Shown here piece after piece: positions 41,104 to 49,955 of a stretch of DNA of 64,000 bases. The position numbers and the translations under genes are program-made. Positions within the stretch are counted from its first letter, which is position 1; each line of letters begins with the position of its first letter. Source of the stretch: Planctomycetota bacterium (GTDB lineage Bacteria > Planctomycetota > MHYJ01 > JACQXL01 > JACQZI01); the NCBI GenBank assembly GCA_016207825.1, contig JACQZI010000008.1:142152-206151 (forward strand). Direction: 5' to 3'. The notes under the pieces were generated by a model. It was not told the DNA's origin. It saw nothing but the letters and a program-made list of their open reading frames with translations, and did no database searches.

Positions 41104-41988
41104 TTATACTTTTTCGGCCACCCTTAACTTGGCGCTGCGGGACCTCGGGTTTTTATCCATTTCGTCCCTAGTAGGTGTTATCGGTTTTTTTGTTATAATC
41201 TTAAAGATATTTTTTACTTTCTTGTCTATAAATGCCCTTTTTACCAGCCTGTCTTCCAGGGAATGGAAACTTATGATGACCAGCCTGCCTTTAGGATTAA
41301 GATTGTTTTCGGCCGTTTGGAGAAATTTAGATAGATTATCCAGTTCGCCGTTTACCGCAATCCGCAATGCCTGGAAAACCCTGGTTGCCGGATGGATATT
41401 ACCTCCTTTATAGGGAATGGAGGATTGGATAATTCCGACCAGATCTTCAGTCGTTTCTATTGGATGCTTTTGCCGGGAATTTACGATGGCTTTGGCGATT
41501 CTTTTTGACCAGCGCTCTTCCCCGTAATCTTGGAAAATCCTGATAAGTTCATCAAGCCTGGCTTTGTTGATGATATCCTTTACCGTGCTTTTTGCCGATT
41601 GGTTCATCCTCATATCTAGTGGGGCGGTGCTAAGAAAACTGAACCCGCGCCCGGCCTCGGAAAGCTGGAACGATGAAAAGCCTAAATCAAGTAGAATTCC
41701 GTCAACGCCTTTTATGCTGAGATTTTTAAGGATATTTTCCAGATTGGCGAAATTATCGTGGAACAGGTTTGTTTTGTCAGAATCAGGAGCTAAATTGGCT
41801 TGGGCTATTCTAAGGGCTGCTTCGTCCAAATCTATCCCAATTAATCTGCCGCCGGGCGTGATTCTTTTCAGTATCTCGGAGCTGTGGCCGCCTAATCCGA
41901 TTGTTCCATCCACCACGGTTTTGCCGGGAGATAAATCAAGTAACCCGATTGCCTCATCGGGCAATACCGGTTGATGATGGCCATTCAT
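41104..41988 (-). CDS. rsmH: 16S rRNA (cytosine1402-N4)-methyltransferase RsmH
   Basis: 294 aa. HQPVLPDEAIGLL, the SAM loop VDGTIGLGGHSSEIL, LLDLGFSSFQL, PLDMRMNQ and ISFHSLEDRLVKRAF are diagnostic. It methylates C1402 in the ribosomal P site. It is the usual second gene of dcw clusters, but here a 96-aa gene intervenes between it and mraZ. Confidence 0.97.
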   Translation of the reverse strand: MNGHHQPVLPDEAIGLLDLSPGKTVVDGTIGLGGHSSEILKRITPGGRLIGIDLDEAALRIAQANLAPDSDKTNLFHDNFANLENILKNLSIKGVDGILLDLGFSSFQLSEAGRGFSFLSTAPLDMRMNQSAKSTVKDIINKARLDELIRIFQDYGEERWSKRIAKAIVNSRQKHPIETTEDLVGIIQSSIPYKGGNIHPATRVFQALRIAVNGELDNLSKFLQTAENNLNPKGRLVIISFHSLEDRLVKRAFIDKKVKNIFKIITKKPITPTRDEMDKNPRSRSAKLRVAEKV

Positions 41989-41994
41989 TTCGCT

Positions 41995-42285
41995 TTACAG
42001 CAATCCGGCCGCGCGTGATAAGAACGGGAAATACTTTATTACCTTGCGGCGTTCCAGCATGCGGAATAACGTATAGATGTCTTCGCTTAAATCAACCTGC
42101 TGGAATTTATCGGAGACGGCATGAATCCGTTCGAGCTGTTTAAACAAGGTGTACAATTCCGGTTCAATCGCCTTCACCTTTTTTTCTATTTCCTCCGGTG
42201 TCATGTCTATGATTTGCTCCATGAATTTTGCCACAGTGTCGAATGCTTCGCCGCTTTGGACTGCCACAGCCTGCTTATCAGTCAT
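41995..42285 (-). CDS. Hypothetical helical protein between mraZ and rsmH
   Basis: 96 aa with a strong AAAGGAG ribosome site. It is mostly helical, with FMEQIIDMTPEEIEKKVKAI and LFKQLERIHAVSDKFQQV. I do not recognise a family. It lies 6 nt before rsmH and 19 nt after mraZ, so it is surely co-transcribed. A division- or wall-related role is suggested by position only. Confidence 0.6.
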   Translation of the reverse strand: MTDKQAVAVQSGEAFDTVAKFMEQIIDMTPEEIEKKVKAIEPELYTLFKQLERIHAVSDKFQQVDLSEDIYTLFRMLERRKVIKYFPFLSRAAGLL

Positions 42286-42304
42286 AACTGCTCCTTTCTA
42301 ACTA

Positions 42305-42769
42305 TTAAGATGAACGATAGATAAACTTTTCAAAATCCGTTGAATGTTCCTTGAGCCATCCTGAGAGTTCTTTCCATTTTTCCAGACCCCAGACTTCGAT
42401 GTGGTTGATTGCACCGGTAATCATGATATCCCTTTTTAAATCGGCCGAAGTTATTAAACGCAAGGGGACAACGATTCTCCACTGGGCATCAACCTTGCAG
42501 AATTCCGTATCGCTGGCAAGTTTTCTCATATACCAGCGGACTTCTTCTTTTTCCTGCGCGGCTTTGGCAATCCAGTCGGTATGTTCCTTCCACGCTGCTT
42601 CAGGATAAATTGCCAGACAGTTTGATATGGAGTTGTTATGCTCAATCCTATTTACGGAAACATAGACACCGATTTCTGTTTCCCCTTGAGGGAAAAAGTT
42701 ACGGAATTTAGAAGGGATTACCAATCTTTTCTTCGTATCCAGCGTAAATTGAAACTGCCCGACAAACAT
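42305..42769 (-). CDS. mraZ: Transcriptional regulator MraZ
   Basis: 154 aa with two AbrB/SpoVT-like halves: FQFTLDTKKRLVIPSKFRNFF and FCKVDAQWRIVVPLRLI, each with the DxKGR-like loop in degenerate form. MraZ controls its own dcw operon by binding tandem TGGGA boxes. Two such boxes with correct 5-nt spacing lie upstream at 42808-42823. Confidence 0.9.
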   Translation of the reverse strand: MFVGQFQFTLDTKKRLVIPSKFRNFFPQGETEIGVYVSVNRIEHNNSISNCLAIYPEAAWKEHTDWIAKAAQEKEEVRWYMRKLASDTEFCKVDAQWRIVVPLRLITSADLKRDIMITGAINHIEVWGLEKWKELSGWLKEHSTDFEKFIYRSS

Positions 42770-42807
42770 ATCGTTTCCTCTATATTATTCCCTAGTATTC
42801 CACTATA

Positions 42808-42823
42808 TGGGATTTCATGGGAT
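42808..42823 (+). promoter_or_regulatory. Candidate MraZ boxes (TGGGAT-TTCA-TGGGAT)
   Basis: Two TGGGA words in direct repeat with a 10-bp period, as known for MraZ sites, 39-54 bp upstream of mraZ. They are oriented towards panC, opposite to the usual orientation relative to mraZ. Confidence 0.6.
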
Positions 42824-43071
42824 ATTCTACCTATTATTATCGGTAAGTCAAGAAATAATACTTTAATTAATAAATTTTATTGATATCTTCGATAATAGCA
42901 CGCCCTGAAAGCGTCTAAAATAGCCAGTTACAAGGCGTTATCTACCGTAGATTAAGATAAATAAAATTTTCATATATTTTATATTTTTTTGGAACGATAT
43001 TTTACTAAAATGGCATATCCCACTTTATGGGATAACAGCTCCAAATAAACCCAGAAATAGGACATTTTTGA
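42824..43071. other. AT-rich divergent intergenic region between mraZ and panC
   Basis: No gene is seen. It contains the palindrome described separately and long A/T runs. Confidence 0.5.
43017..43033. promoter_or_regulatory. Palindrome ATCCCA-CTTTA-TGGGAT
   Basis: Perfect 6-bp arms with a TGGGAT half on each strand, about 40 bp upstream of the panC -35 box. It may be a third MraZ-type site linking panC to the division regulator. Confidence 0.45.
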
Positions 43072-43100
43072 TTGACATTCGTTTTATATCTTTTTACACT
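43072..43100 (+). promoter_or_regulatory. Sigma-70-type promoter abutting panC
   Basis: TTGACA (43072-43077), 17-bp spacer, TACACT (43095-43100), 8 nt to the ATG at 43109. Confidence 0.55.
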
Positions 43101-43108
43101 CGCTAGTT

Positions 43109-43960
43109 ATGGTTATCATAAAGACAATCAACGGCCTTAAAAAACTAATTCGCGCTTGGAAAAAGAAAGGTGTGAAAATAGGCTTCGTTCCGACCATGGG
43201 CGCCTTACATGAGGGCCATATAAGCCTTATCAAAAAGGCGCGTCGGGAATCCGATAGAGTTGTGGTTAGTGTATTTGTTAACCCTACACAGTTTGGGCCC
43301 AAGGAGGATTTGAAAAAATATCCGCGTCCGTTCAGGCATGATATCCGTTTATGCCGCCTAAATAAAGTCGACCTTGTTTTTTCTCCTGCGGTAAATCAAA
43401 TGTATTCTGGATTTGGTCCTGTTCCTAAAACATATATTGATATGGAAAAACTACCGGATAAACTTTGCGGGCGTTCACGACCGGGGCACTTCCGCGGGGT
43501 GATGACAGTGGTGGCCAAGCTGTTTAACCTGGTTGAGCCGGATACCGCGTATTTCGGGCTGAAAGATTACCAGCAGTCGTTAATTATAAGTAAGATGGTT
43601 AGTGACCTCAATATTAATACGGTTATTAAAACGCTTCCAACGTTCCGCGAAAAAGACGGACTGGCAATGAGCTCGCGCAATAAATATCTTACCGCCAGTC
43701 TGCGCGCCAAAGCTGCCTGTCTTTATCAGGCGCTTGGCATGGCAAAAAAACTTATCGCAAGCGGAGAATATTCATCATCCAAGATAATCAAAGAAATGGC
43801 GCGATTTATGAAAAAGATCAATAAGGCCCGCATTGATTATATCGCTATCGTTGATCGTGATACGCTGGAAGATTTGCCGAAGGTTAAAAAAGGCAAGACC
43901 CTGATTGCGTTGGCGGTTTTTCTTGATAAAACACGTTTGATAGATAATACACTTGTATGA
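43109..43960 (+). CDS. panC: Pantothenate synthetase (pantoate-beta-alanine ligase)
   Basis: 283 aa. VPTMGALHEGHISLI (HxGH nucleotidyl site), VFVNPTQFGPKEDL, LCGRSRPGHFRGVMTVVAKLF, FGLKDYQQ and the KMSKS-like MSSRN are all present. It joins pantoate and beta-alanine using ATP in CoA synthesis. The start is set by the leaderless promoter. Its end overlaps ispE (ATGA). Confidence 0.96.
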   Translation: MVIIKTINGLKKLIRAWKKKGVKIGFVPTMGALHEGHISLIKKARRESDRVVVSVFVNPTQFGPKEDLKKYPRPFRHDIRLCRLNKVDLVFSPAVNQMYSGFGPVPKTYIDMEKLPDKLCGRSRPGHFRGVMTVVAKLFNLVEPDTAYFGLKDYQQSLIISKMVSDLNINTVIKTLPTFREKDGLAMSSRNKYLTASLRAKAACLYQALGMAKKLIASGEYSSSKIIKEMARFMKKINKARIDYIAIVDRDTLEDLPKVKKGKTLIALAVFLDKTRLIDNTLV

Positions 43961-44814
43961 AAAAACTCCTGATTAATTCCCCTGCAAAGGTAAATCTTTT
44001 CCTGGAAGTGATTGGCAAGCGTCCCGATGGTTATCACGAACTGGAAACAGTAATGCAGGAAATATCGCTTTGTGACAGGCTTCAGCTCCGACAGATAAAT
44101 AGAGGGGTGCGCATAAAAACGGATTATCCTGGATTGCCTATCGGTTCTTCCAATCTTGTGTATAAAGCCGCCATACTCCTGCAAAAACGGTATGATATTA
44201 AAAAAGGCGTGGAAATAACCATATCCAAAAAGATTCCTGTTGGTGGGGGATTGGGTGGGGGGAGTTCCAATGCCGCTTATACCCTTAAGGGATTGAATAA
44301 ATTATGGAACCTCGGTCTTTCTCAGCTTGAATTGGCCATTCTTGCGCGGGAAATCGGTTCCGACGTCCCGTTTTTCATATACGGCAAAACCGCGCTCTGC
44401 AAAGGACGCGGTGAAATCGTGTTCCCTCTCCAAAATCCTTCCCAATTCCGCTACCTCATCGTTTATCCGGGGGTTTCCGTCCCTACCAAAAAAATATACC
44501 AAAATTTAATTTTCCGCTTGACAAAACGAAAATTATTTTGTAAACTATTGGCGTCAAACCAACCGGTATATGGCCAAGGCATGAATATGTTTAACCGGCT
44601 GGAAGAAACGACCTTGGCGTTATATCCTGTTTTAAGGGGCGTGAAAAGGGAAATGATGAGTTGCGGAATTGAAAAAGCTATGCTCTGTGGAAGCGGCAGT
44701 TGTTTTTTGGGAATTGTTTATACTGCAAAGGAGGTGAGAAAAGCACTTAAACGATTTTCCGAAAACAAGATACTCAGCCGTGCGACTGTTTTCCATGCCC
44801 GGAGCATCTTGTGA
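43957..44814 (+). CDS. ispE: 4-diphosphocytidyl-2-C-methyl-D-erythritol kinase
   Basis: 285 aa GHMP kinase. NSPAKVNLFLEVIGKRPDGYHEL, the Gly-rich ATP loop PVGGGLGGGSSNAA, GSDVPFF and the C-terminal CGSGSCF motif are present. It phosphorylates CDP-methylerythritol in the MEP isoprenoid pathway. It overlaps panC by 4 nt. Confidence 0.95.
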   Translation: MKKLLINSPAKVNLFLEVIGKRPDGYHELETVMQEISLCDRLQLRQINRGVRIKTDYPGLPIGSSNLVYKAAILLQKRYDIKKGVEITISKKIPVGGGLGGGSSNAAYTLKGLNKLWNLGLSQLELAILAREIGSDVPFFIYGKTALCKGRGEIVFPLQNPSQFRYLIVYPGVSVPTKKIYQNLIFRLTKRKLFCKLLASNQPVYGQGMNMFNRLEETTLALYPVLRGVKREMMSCGIEKAMLCGSGSCFLGIVYTAKEVRKALKRFSENKILSRATVFHARSIL

Positions 44815-44839
44815 GATACATTTATTAAGGGAGGGGAGT

Positions 44840-45268
44840 ATGGAAATTTCTGAAGTGAATATCAGGCTTTTGGATAGCCGCAACGATAAGCTACGCGCTT
44901 TTTGCAGCATTACCATTGATAATGCTTTTGTAGTTCGCGACCTTAAAGTAATTGACGGTGCAAAAGGGATCTTTGTTGCCATGCCTAGCCGCAAGATAAC
45001 CTGCCGGTGTATAAAATGCCGCACTAAAAACTTCGTAAAGTCTAACTTTTGTAATGAATGCGGCACGAAAATGGTTCATGCAATCGTTCCGGACAAAACC
45101 GGCCGCCCTAAAATCTATGCCGATATTGCACACCCGATTAATAGCCAGTGCCGTAATATGATACAGGATAAGGTTCTTGCTGCTTTCCATGCTGAGAAGC
45201 AAAACTCCAAAAAAGAAGGATATAAGCCACCGGTTGGCGCGGTGTCGCATGATGATATCGAAGATTAG
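44840..45268 (+). CDS. spoVG: SpoVG-family protein with inserted zinc ribbon
   Basis: 142 aa from the ATG at 44840 (GGAGGGGAG upstream). Residues 1-52 (VNIRLLDSRNDKLRAFCSIT...VVRDLKVIDGAKGIFVAMPSRK) and 95-120 (ADIAHPINSQCRN-IQDKV) are classical SpoVG. Between them, 53-94 is an insertion with C57-x2-C60 and C71-x2-C74, a zinc ribbon absent from Bacillus SpoVG. SpoVG proteins are nucleic-acid-binding regulators. A gene order of ispE then spoVG is also known, with intervening genes, in Firmicutes. Confidence 0.88.
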   Translation: MEISEVNIRLLDSRNDKLRAFCSITIDNAFVVRDLKVIDGAKGIFVAMPSRKITCRCIKCRTKNFVKSNFCNECGTKMVHAIVPDKTGRPKIYADIAHPINSQCRNMIQDKVLAAFHAEKQNSKKEGYKPPVGAVSHDDIED

Positions 45269-45484
45269 GCGGGAATAACTTGTTGTTCAACTTTCTTGCT
45301 CCGTTTAAATTAAGGAGAGCTGATTCATACGGCGTTCCTGCCAAAGGCATATGACCTCCGGGATAATAGGGTCGTTCGGCAGTCGCAAATCTTTCAAACC
45401 ACAAATAACCGCTTTATAGTTCGTCTTTACACTCTCTATTATTCTTGCCAAAATTACGGTTCATCTGTAAAATCCTTAGCACAA

Positions 45485-47329
45485 ATGAAAATGGTTCTTT
45501 ATAAGTCAGCAAAGCCTTATACACGTTGGTGGTGGTTTGCCGGAGAGATTAAAAAAGATGATATTGCCTTTCAGTTGGATTGGGTAAAGGAAAATAATTT
45601 CGGCGGGGTTGAAATTGCCTGGCTTTATCCGTTGAAGAAATCACCGCATACCCCGAAATGGCTGAGTTCGGAATGGGACAAAGTGGTTGCTTTTGCCAAG
45701 AAATACGCTACTTCAATCGGACTAGGATGCGATTTCACTTTCGGCTCACTCTGGCCGTTTGGCGGAACGATTGTTCCCAAAAAAGATGCTTCAAGGAACT
45801 TTTACGGAATATCATGCCAGAAGATTGACCGTGCCTGGGAAATGCATTTTAATAAGCAAGGTTATGTTCTTAATCATCTTAACCGTTTTGCCCTTGTGCG
45901 ATATTCAAAGAAAATGGGTAAAGCGCTTGCCCCAGCACTGAAAATCGCCCCTGCTGCCTTGTTCTGCGATTCCTGGGAAGTGGATACCGAGAAGTTGTGG
46001 ACACTTGATCTTGATAAGTCATTCCTTGAAAAATACGGTTACTCGGTTAATAAATACATGCAGGAAATAGACAGGTATCCCGATGTCCGTTACGACTACC
46101 GTAAGCTCATTGCCGAATATATTCTGGATGAATTTTATAAGCCTTATACGGAAATATGCCATAAGTTAGGTGCTTTTTCCAGGGTGCAATGCCACGGCTC
46201 ACCGACCGACCTTTTGGCAAGTTATTCTTACGCGGATATACCAGAATCTGAAGCGATACTCTTTGACCCGGAATTTTCCGTTATCACTGCTTCAGCCGCC
46301 TTACTTTCAGGCAGGAATATCGTTTCTACCGAAGCATTTACCTGCATCTACGGATGGATTCCGTATCCCGGTCCCGGACAATTCCAGAAGAAAGAGCAAA
46401 CTGCTGATATGAAACTTATGGCAGATGCGCTTTTTGCCAACGGTGTTAATCAGGTAATCTGGCATGGCATGCCGTATAATCCGCAAAACTCCGATAACCG
46501 CTTCTATGCATCTGTTCACGTCGGGCCGGATAGTTCCTTCGCTGACGAAATTACCGCTTTCAATAAATATATGCAAAAGGTTTCTTCCATCATGAGATTA
46601 GGCCGGGTGTATTCGGATGTCGCGGTATATCTTCCGATTGAAGATACCTGGATGGCGAATACTCTTCCCAGGAAACTACAAAAACCCAGCGCAAAGTATC
46701 ACTGGGAAATGCACTATACCAGAACTCCTCCTGAACTAAAAGGCCATCATCCATTATGGATATCATCATATTTCCTTAAAAACGCTAAATATAAAAAAGG
46801 TTTGCTTAGGTGTGGTAAGGCGGAATTTACCTCTTTATATATAAATTCAAAATGGCTGGATATGGATGGGTTAAAACATATACTCCGCCTGGCAAAAGAG
46901 GGTTTGCCTGTATGCCTCACGCAAATACCCAGACAGCCGGGCAGGATAAAAAGTCCTGATTATAAAACCATGTTAAAGGAATTGGTCTCACTCAAAAATG
47001 TCTCAAGCAGTTTCAATAAAATAGCGGTAAGGGCAGCATTGGTTATCGGGAAAAACCTGCCTGATTTCTGGTGCCGTGAAAAAGGGAATGGAAAGTATAT
47101 CTTCTTTGCACATCCTAAGGCGCAGAACCTGACATATCCCTTAAAATACGGTTATTCATTTACCAAAGGCGTTATTAGAAAGTCTATTAGGATATGGGTA
47201 AAAGGAGTCTATAAGAAAATAACGCTTGTATTCAAACCGTATCAGTCAATTATTCTCAAAATAGACGCAAGCGGCAGAATAAAACCAATCAAGGTCGATT
47301 TCATTCCTAAAACACCGGTGGTTTCGTAA
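45485..47329 (+). CDS. GH106-like (alpha-L-rhamnosidase type) protein, apparently cytosolic
   Basis: 614 aa without a signal peptide. The N-terminus KPYTRWWWFAGEIKKDD and FGGVEIAWLYPL match the opening of GH106-type TIM-barrel enzymes. Further on, SEWDKVVAFAKKYA, GSLWPFGG, QCHGSPTDLLASYSYADIPESE and STEAFTC keep the pattern in which the catalytic Glu residues lie. The C-terminal half is shorter than in typical secreted GH106 enzymes (usually over 900 aa), with no carbohydrate-binding module. The substrate cannot be read; rhamnoside hydrolysis is a family-based guess. Confidence 0.6.
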   Translation: MKMVLYKSAKPYTRWWWFAGEIKKDDIAFQLDWVKENNFGGVEIAWLYPLKKSPHTPKWLSSEWDKVVAFAKKYATSIGLGCDFTFGSLWPFGGTIVPKKDASRNFYGISCQKIDRAWEMHFNKQGYVLNHLNRFALVRYSKKMGKALAPALKIAPAALFCDSWEVDTEKLWTLDLDKSFLEKYGYSVNKYMQEIDRYPDVRYDYRKLIAEYILDEFYKPYTEICHKLGAFSRVQCHGSPTDLLASYSYADIPESEAILFDPEFSVITASAALLSGRNIVSTEAFTCIYGWIPYPGPGQFQKKEQTADMKLMADALFANGVNQVIWHGMPYNPQNSDNRFYASVHVGPDSSFADEITAFNKYMQKVSSIMRLGRVYSDVAVYLPIEDTWMANTLPRKLQKPSAKYHWEMHYTRTPPELKGHHPLWISSYFLKNAKYKKGLLRCGKAEFTSLYINSKWLDMDGLKHILRLAKEGLPVCLTQIPRQPGRIKSPDYKTMLKELVSLKNVSSSFNKIAVRAALVIGKNLPDFWCREKGNGKYIFFAHPKAQNLTYPLKYGYSFTKGVIRKSIRIWVKGVYKKITLVFKPYQSIILKIDASGRIKPIKVDFIPKTPVVS

Positions 47330-47336
47330 CAGGCGG

Positions 47337-48380
47337 TCATTTAAAGTATTTGCGCTTAAAGTAAAAAGCGACGTTAACCAGCCCTATCATTACAGGTACC
47401 TCAATCAACGGTCCGATTACCGCGGCAAAGGCCTCCTTGGATTGTATGGTAAAAACCGCCACGGCTACGGCAATGGCTAATTCAAAGTTGTTGCTTGCTG
47501 CCGTAAACGATAGGGTGGTGCTTTGTTCATACGTTGCCCCGATTTTCTTGCTGAGGAAGAAAGAAACAATGAACATCACCACAAAATAAATTAATAGCGG
47601 AATGGCAATCCTGACCACATCCATCGGTATTTTGACGATGTATTCGCCTTTTAGCGAGAACATTACTATAATGGTAAAGAGAAGCGCAATTAAAGTAATC
47701 GGACTGATAACCGGGATAAAAGATTTCTCGTACCATTCCTTGTTCTTTAGTTTTATCAAAGTGAATCTGGTGACCATCCCGGCTATAAACGGGATTCCCA
47801 AATAGATAAAGACACTCTTTGCAATCTGCCCGATGGTAATCTGGACGGCGGCGCCCTCAAGCCCGAACCAGGTGGGCAGAACCGTGATAAATACCCAGGC
47901 ATAGACCGAGAAAAATAACACCTGGAAAATAGAGTTGAAAGCCACCAGTCCTGCGGCATATTCACAATCGCCTTTGGCCAGGTCGTTCCAGACAATGACC
48001 ATGGCAATGCAACGTGCCAGTCCGATAAGTATCAATCCGCGCATATAAGCCGGTTCGTTATGGAGGAATATTATGGCAAGCGCGAACATCAGTGCCGGCC
48101 CGATTACCCAGTTCTGGATGAGCGACAGAATTAATACTTTGATATTCCGGAAGACATCGCCGAGTTCTTCGTATTTCACCTTGGCAAGCGGCGGGTACAT
48201 CATGAGTATGAGTCCAATGGCAATCGGAATGTTTGTAGTGCCGGACTGGAATTTATCCCAGAAACCTACGATTGAAGGCACAAAATATCCGAGCCCAACT
48301 CCGATGCCCATGGCCAGGAATATCCACAAGGTCAGAAAACGGTCGATAAACGATAATTTCTTGTCTTCACACTTGTTCAT
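47337..48380 (-). CDS. acr3: Arsenite efflux permease, ACR3 family
   Basis: 347 aa, ten predicted membrane segments. The ACR3 motifs [37 protein letters not shown] (conserved Cys in segment 4) and [16 protein letters not shown] are present. It expels arsenite. It is the last of nine same-strand genes in the arsenic operon, 6 nt after arsC. Confidence 0.95.
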   Translation of the reverse strand: MNKCEDKKLSFIDRFLTLWIFLAMGIGVGLGYFVPSIVGFWDKFQSGTTNIPIAIGLILMMYPPLAKVKYEELGDVFRNIKVLILSLIQNWVIGPALMFALAIIFLHNEPAYMRGLILIGLARCIAMVIVWNDLAKGDCEYAAGLVAFNSIFQVLFFSVYAWVFITVLPTWFGLEGAAVQITIGQIAKSVFIYLGIPFIAGMVTRFTLIKLKNKEWYEKSFIPVISPITLIALLFTIIVMFSLKGEYIVKIPMDVVRIAIPLLIYFVVMFIVSFFLSKKIGATYEQSTTLSFTAASNNFELAIAVAVAVFTIQSKEAFAAVIGPLIEVPVMIGLVNVAFYFKRKYFK

Positions 48381-48386
48381 AGCTCT

Positions 48387-48800
48387 TTACCTTTCGATTA
48401 ATTGACTGATAATCTTATTTTTTATTTCATCCCGGACTTTTCTGAATATGGTTAGAATTTCTTCTTCAGTGCCTTTAGCATCTGCCGGATCAGGCATACC
48501 CCAATGCAGTTTTATCGCCTTTCCCGGAAAGAAAGGGCAGGTTTGCCTGGCATTATCGCAGAGAGTTATGACGTAATCAAAGGACTTGTTAATAAATTGC
48601 GATACATCTTTTGAATATTGGTTAGAAATATCAATCCTGATTTCAGCCATTGCTTTTATTGCAAATGGGTTAATTGGAGACGGTTTTATTCCGGCGCTCG
48701 TGACCTCAAACTTATCGCCTGCCATATGCCGTAATAATCCTTCTGCCATCTGGCTTCGTGCGGAGTTGCCGGTGCAAAGGAATAAAGCTCGTTTCTTCAT
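48387..48800 (-). CDS. arsC: Thioredoxin-coupled arsenate reductase (low-molecular-weight phosphatase fold)
   Basis: 137 aa from the ATG at 48800; an upstream ATG would run into the ccdA-like gene. The P-loop CTGNSARSQMAEG (CX5R), the pair of resolving Cys in CDNARQTCP and HWGMPDPAD with the catalytic Asp define the thioredoxin-type ArsC. It reduces arsenate to arsenite for export by the adjacent Acr3. Confidence 0.93.
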   Translation of the reverse strand: MKKRALFLCTGNSARSQMAEGLLRHMAGDKFEVTSAGIKPSPINPFAIKAMAEIRIDISNQYSKDVSQFINKSFDYVITLCDNARQTCPFFPGKAIKLHWGMPDPADAKGTEEEILTIFRKVRDEIKNKIISQLIER

Positions 48801-48801
48801 A

Positions 48802-49482
48802 TTACGCAGTCCAGATAAAATAAAGGCCGACAACAATAATTAAAACAGCCGCTATTTTCTTTATAATATCAACGGCCGTTTGAGCCCCTTTAGATTCAAG
48901 CAATCCGCGCGCCGCTCCGATTGAAGTCCCTACTACCACGATTAAAGCGCAATGCCCTAATCCATAGCATAACATCAGTGTTCCGCCAAATAGATTACCC
49001 TTTAAAGGAATAAACGAGATAATTAACAAAAGAGCTGGCCCGGTGCATGGAAGGGATATGAAACCGAACAGTACCCCGAACAAAAGTGCGCCAATTGCGC
49101 CGGTATATTTGGGTAATTTATCTTGCGATATCGGCAGGCGAATCTGGAAAACTTCAAGAAAATGGAGTCCCAGGAGTATGCAGATTGCCGCAATAACATA
49201 ATTCATCCAAGCTCCTCTGAAGAACGGTGCTATCGATGCCATGATTGTGAAAAGCAATGCTAATTGGATGGCAAAACCGAGCACCAAAAGAAGTGAATAC
49301 AGGAATGCCTTCTTTGTTGTTATCCCATTCTTTACCCCACCGATAAATCCCATGATAAGAGGAACCATTATTAGGACGCAAGGGTTCATTGCGGTGAGCA
49401 ACCCCCCAAAAAAGGCTCCAAAGAAAGCCAGCCATCCGCCGGACTGAATCAGCTGGTTAAAAAAATCAACTACCGTTTCCAT
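48802..49482 (-). CDS. CcdA-like transmembrane thiol electron carrier
   Basis: 226 aa, six membrane segments. GGLLTAMNPCVLIMVPLI and FGFISLPCTGPALLLI each hold the conserved Cys-Pro pair of CcdA/DsbD-beta proteins, which move reducing power from cytosolic thioredoxin across the membrane. It pairs with the exported thioredoxin encoded 5 nt upstream. Its presence in an ars operon suggests the pair keeps an extracytoplasmic arsenic-sensitive thiol reduced, which is inference. Confidence 0.88.
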   Translation of the reverse strand: METVVDFFNQLIQSGGWLAFFGAFFGGLLTAMNPCVLIMVPLIMGFIGGVKNGITTKKAFLYSLLLVLGFAIQLALLFTIMASIAPFFRGAWMNYVIAAICILLGLHFLEVFQIRLPISQDKLPKYTGAIGALLFGVLFGFISLPCTGPALLLIISFIPLKGNLFGGTLMLCYGLGHCALIVVVGTSIGAARGLLESKGAQTAVDIIKKIAAVLIIVVGLYFIWTA

Positions 49483-49487
49483 TATGG

Positions 49488-49943
49488 TTATTTCCTTTCT
49501 GCGGCAGATACGTCAATATTCATCTTTTTAAACTGTTCCAGTATTTCCTCGCGGGAGAAAAAACCTTCGTGACGAAATACTTCTTTGCCGCCTGCGTCGT
49601 AAAACACCTGGGTCGGGATTAGCCTGATTCCATATGACCGGCTGGTGTCAGGGTTTTCGTTTACGTCAATAAACTCAACGCTTACTCTGTCCTTAAAATC
49701 GTCTTTTAGTTGTTCTAGTATCGGAGCCATTTTTTTGCAGGGAATACATTTAACCGAGCCTAAATCCACGAGCCTCGGCAGCGCTTTCGCCGGTTCGCTG
49801 ATTACCGGCTCTTTGGTTTCAGCCGGACCGGGTGTCTGCGCGTTTCCCGATGCGTGGTTATCCTTCTCCGATTTTATGTAAACCATAGTTCCAATGGCCA
49901 AAGCGAGGATTACTATTATCCCTATCTTAATTCCTTTACTCAT
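49488..49943 (-). CDS. Membrane-anchored thioredoxin-like protein
   Basis: 151 aa. One N-terminal membrane segment (residues 5-22) and a Pro/Ala/Glu linker precede a thioredoxin domain with CIPC (SVKCIPCKKMAPILEQL), VEFIDVNENPD and the cis-Pro RLIPTQVF. The active site faces outward. It is probably the substrate of the CcdA-like protein encoded next. Confidence 0.87.
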   Translation of the reverse strand: MSKGIKIGIIVILALAIGTMVYIKSEKDNHASGNAQTPGPAETKEPVISEPAKALPRLVDLGSVKCIPCKKMAPILEQLKDDFKDRVSVEFIDVNENPDTSRSYGIRLIPTQVFYDAGGKEVFRHEGFFSREEILEQFKKMNIDVSAAERK

Positions 49944-49955
49944 AAAAGGTCCTTT

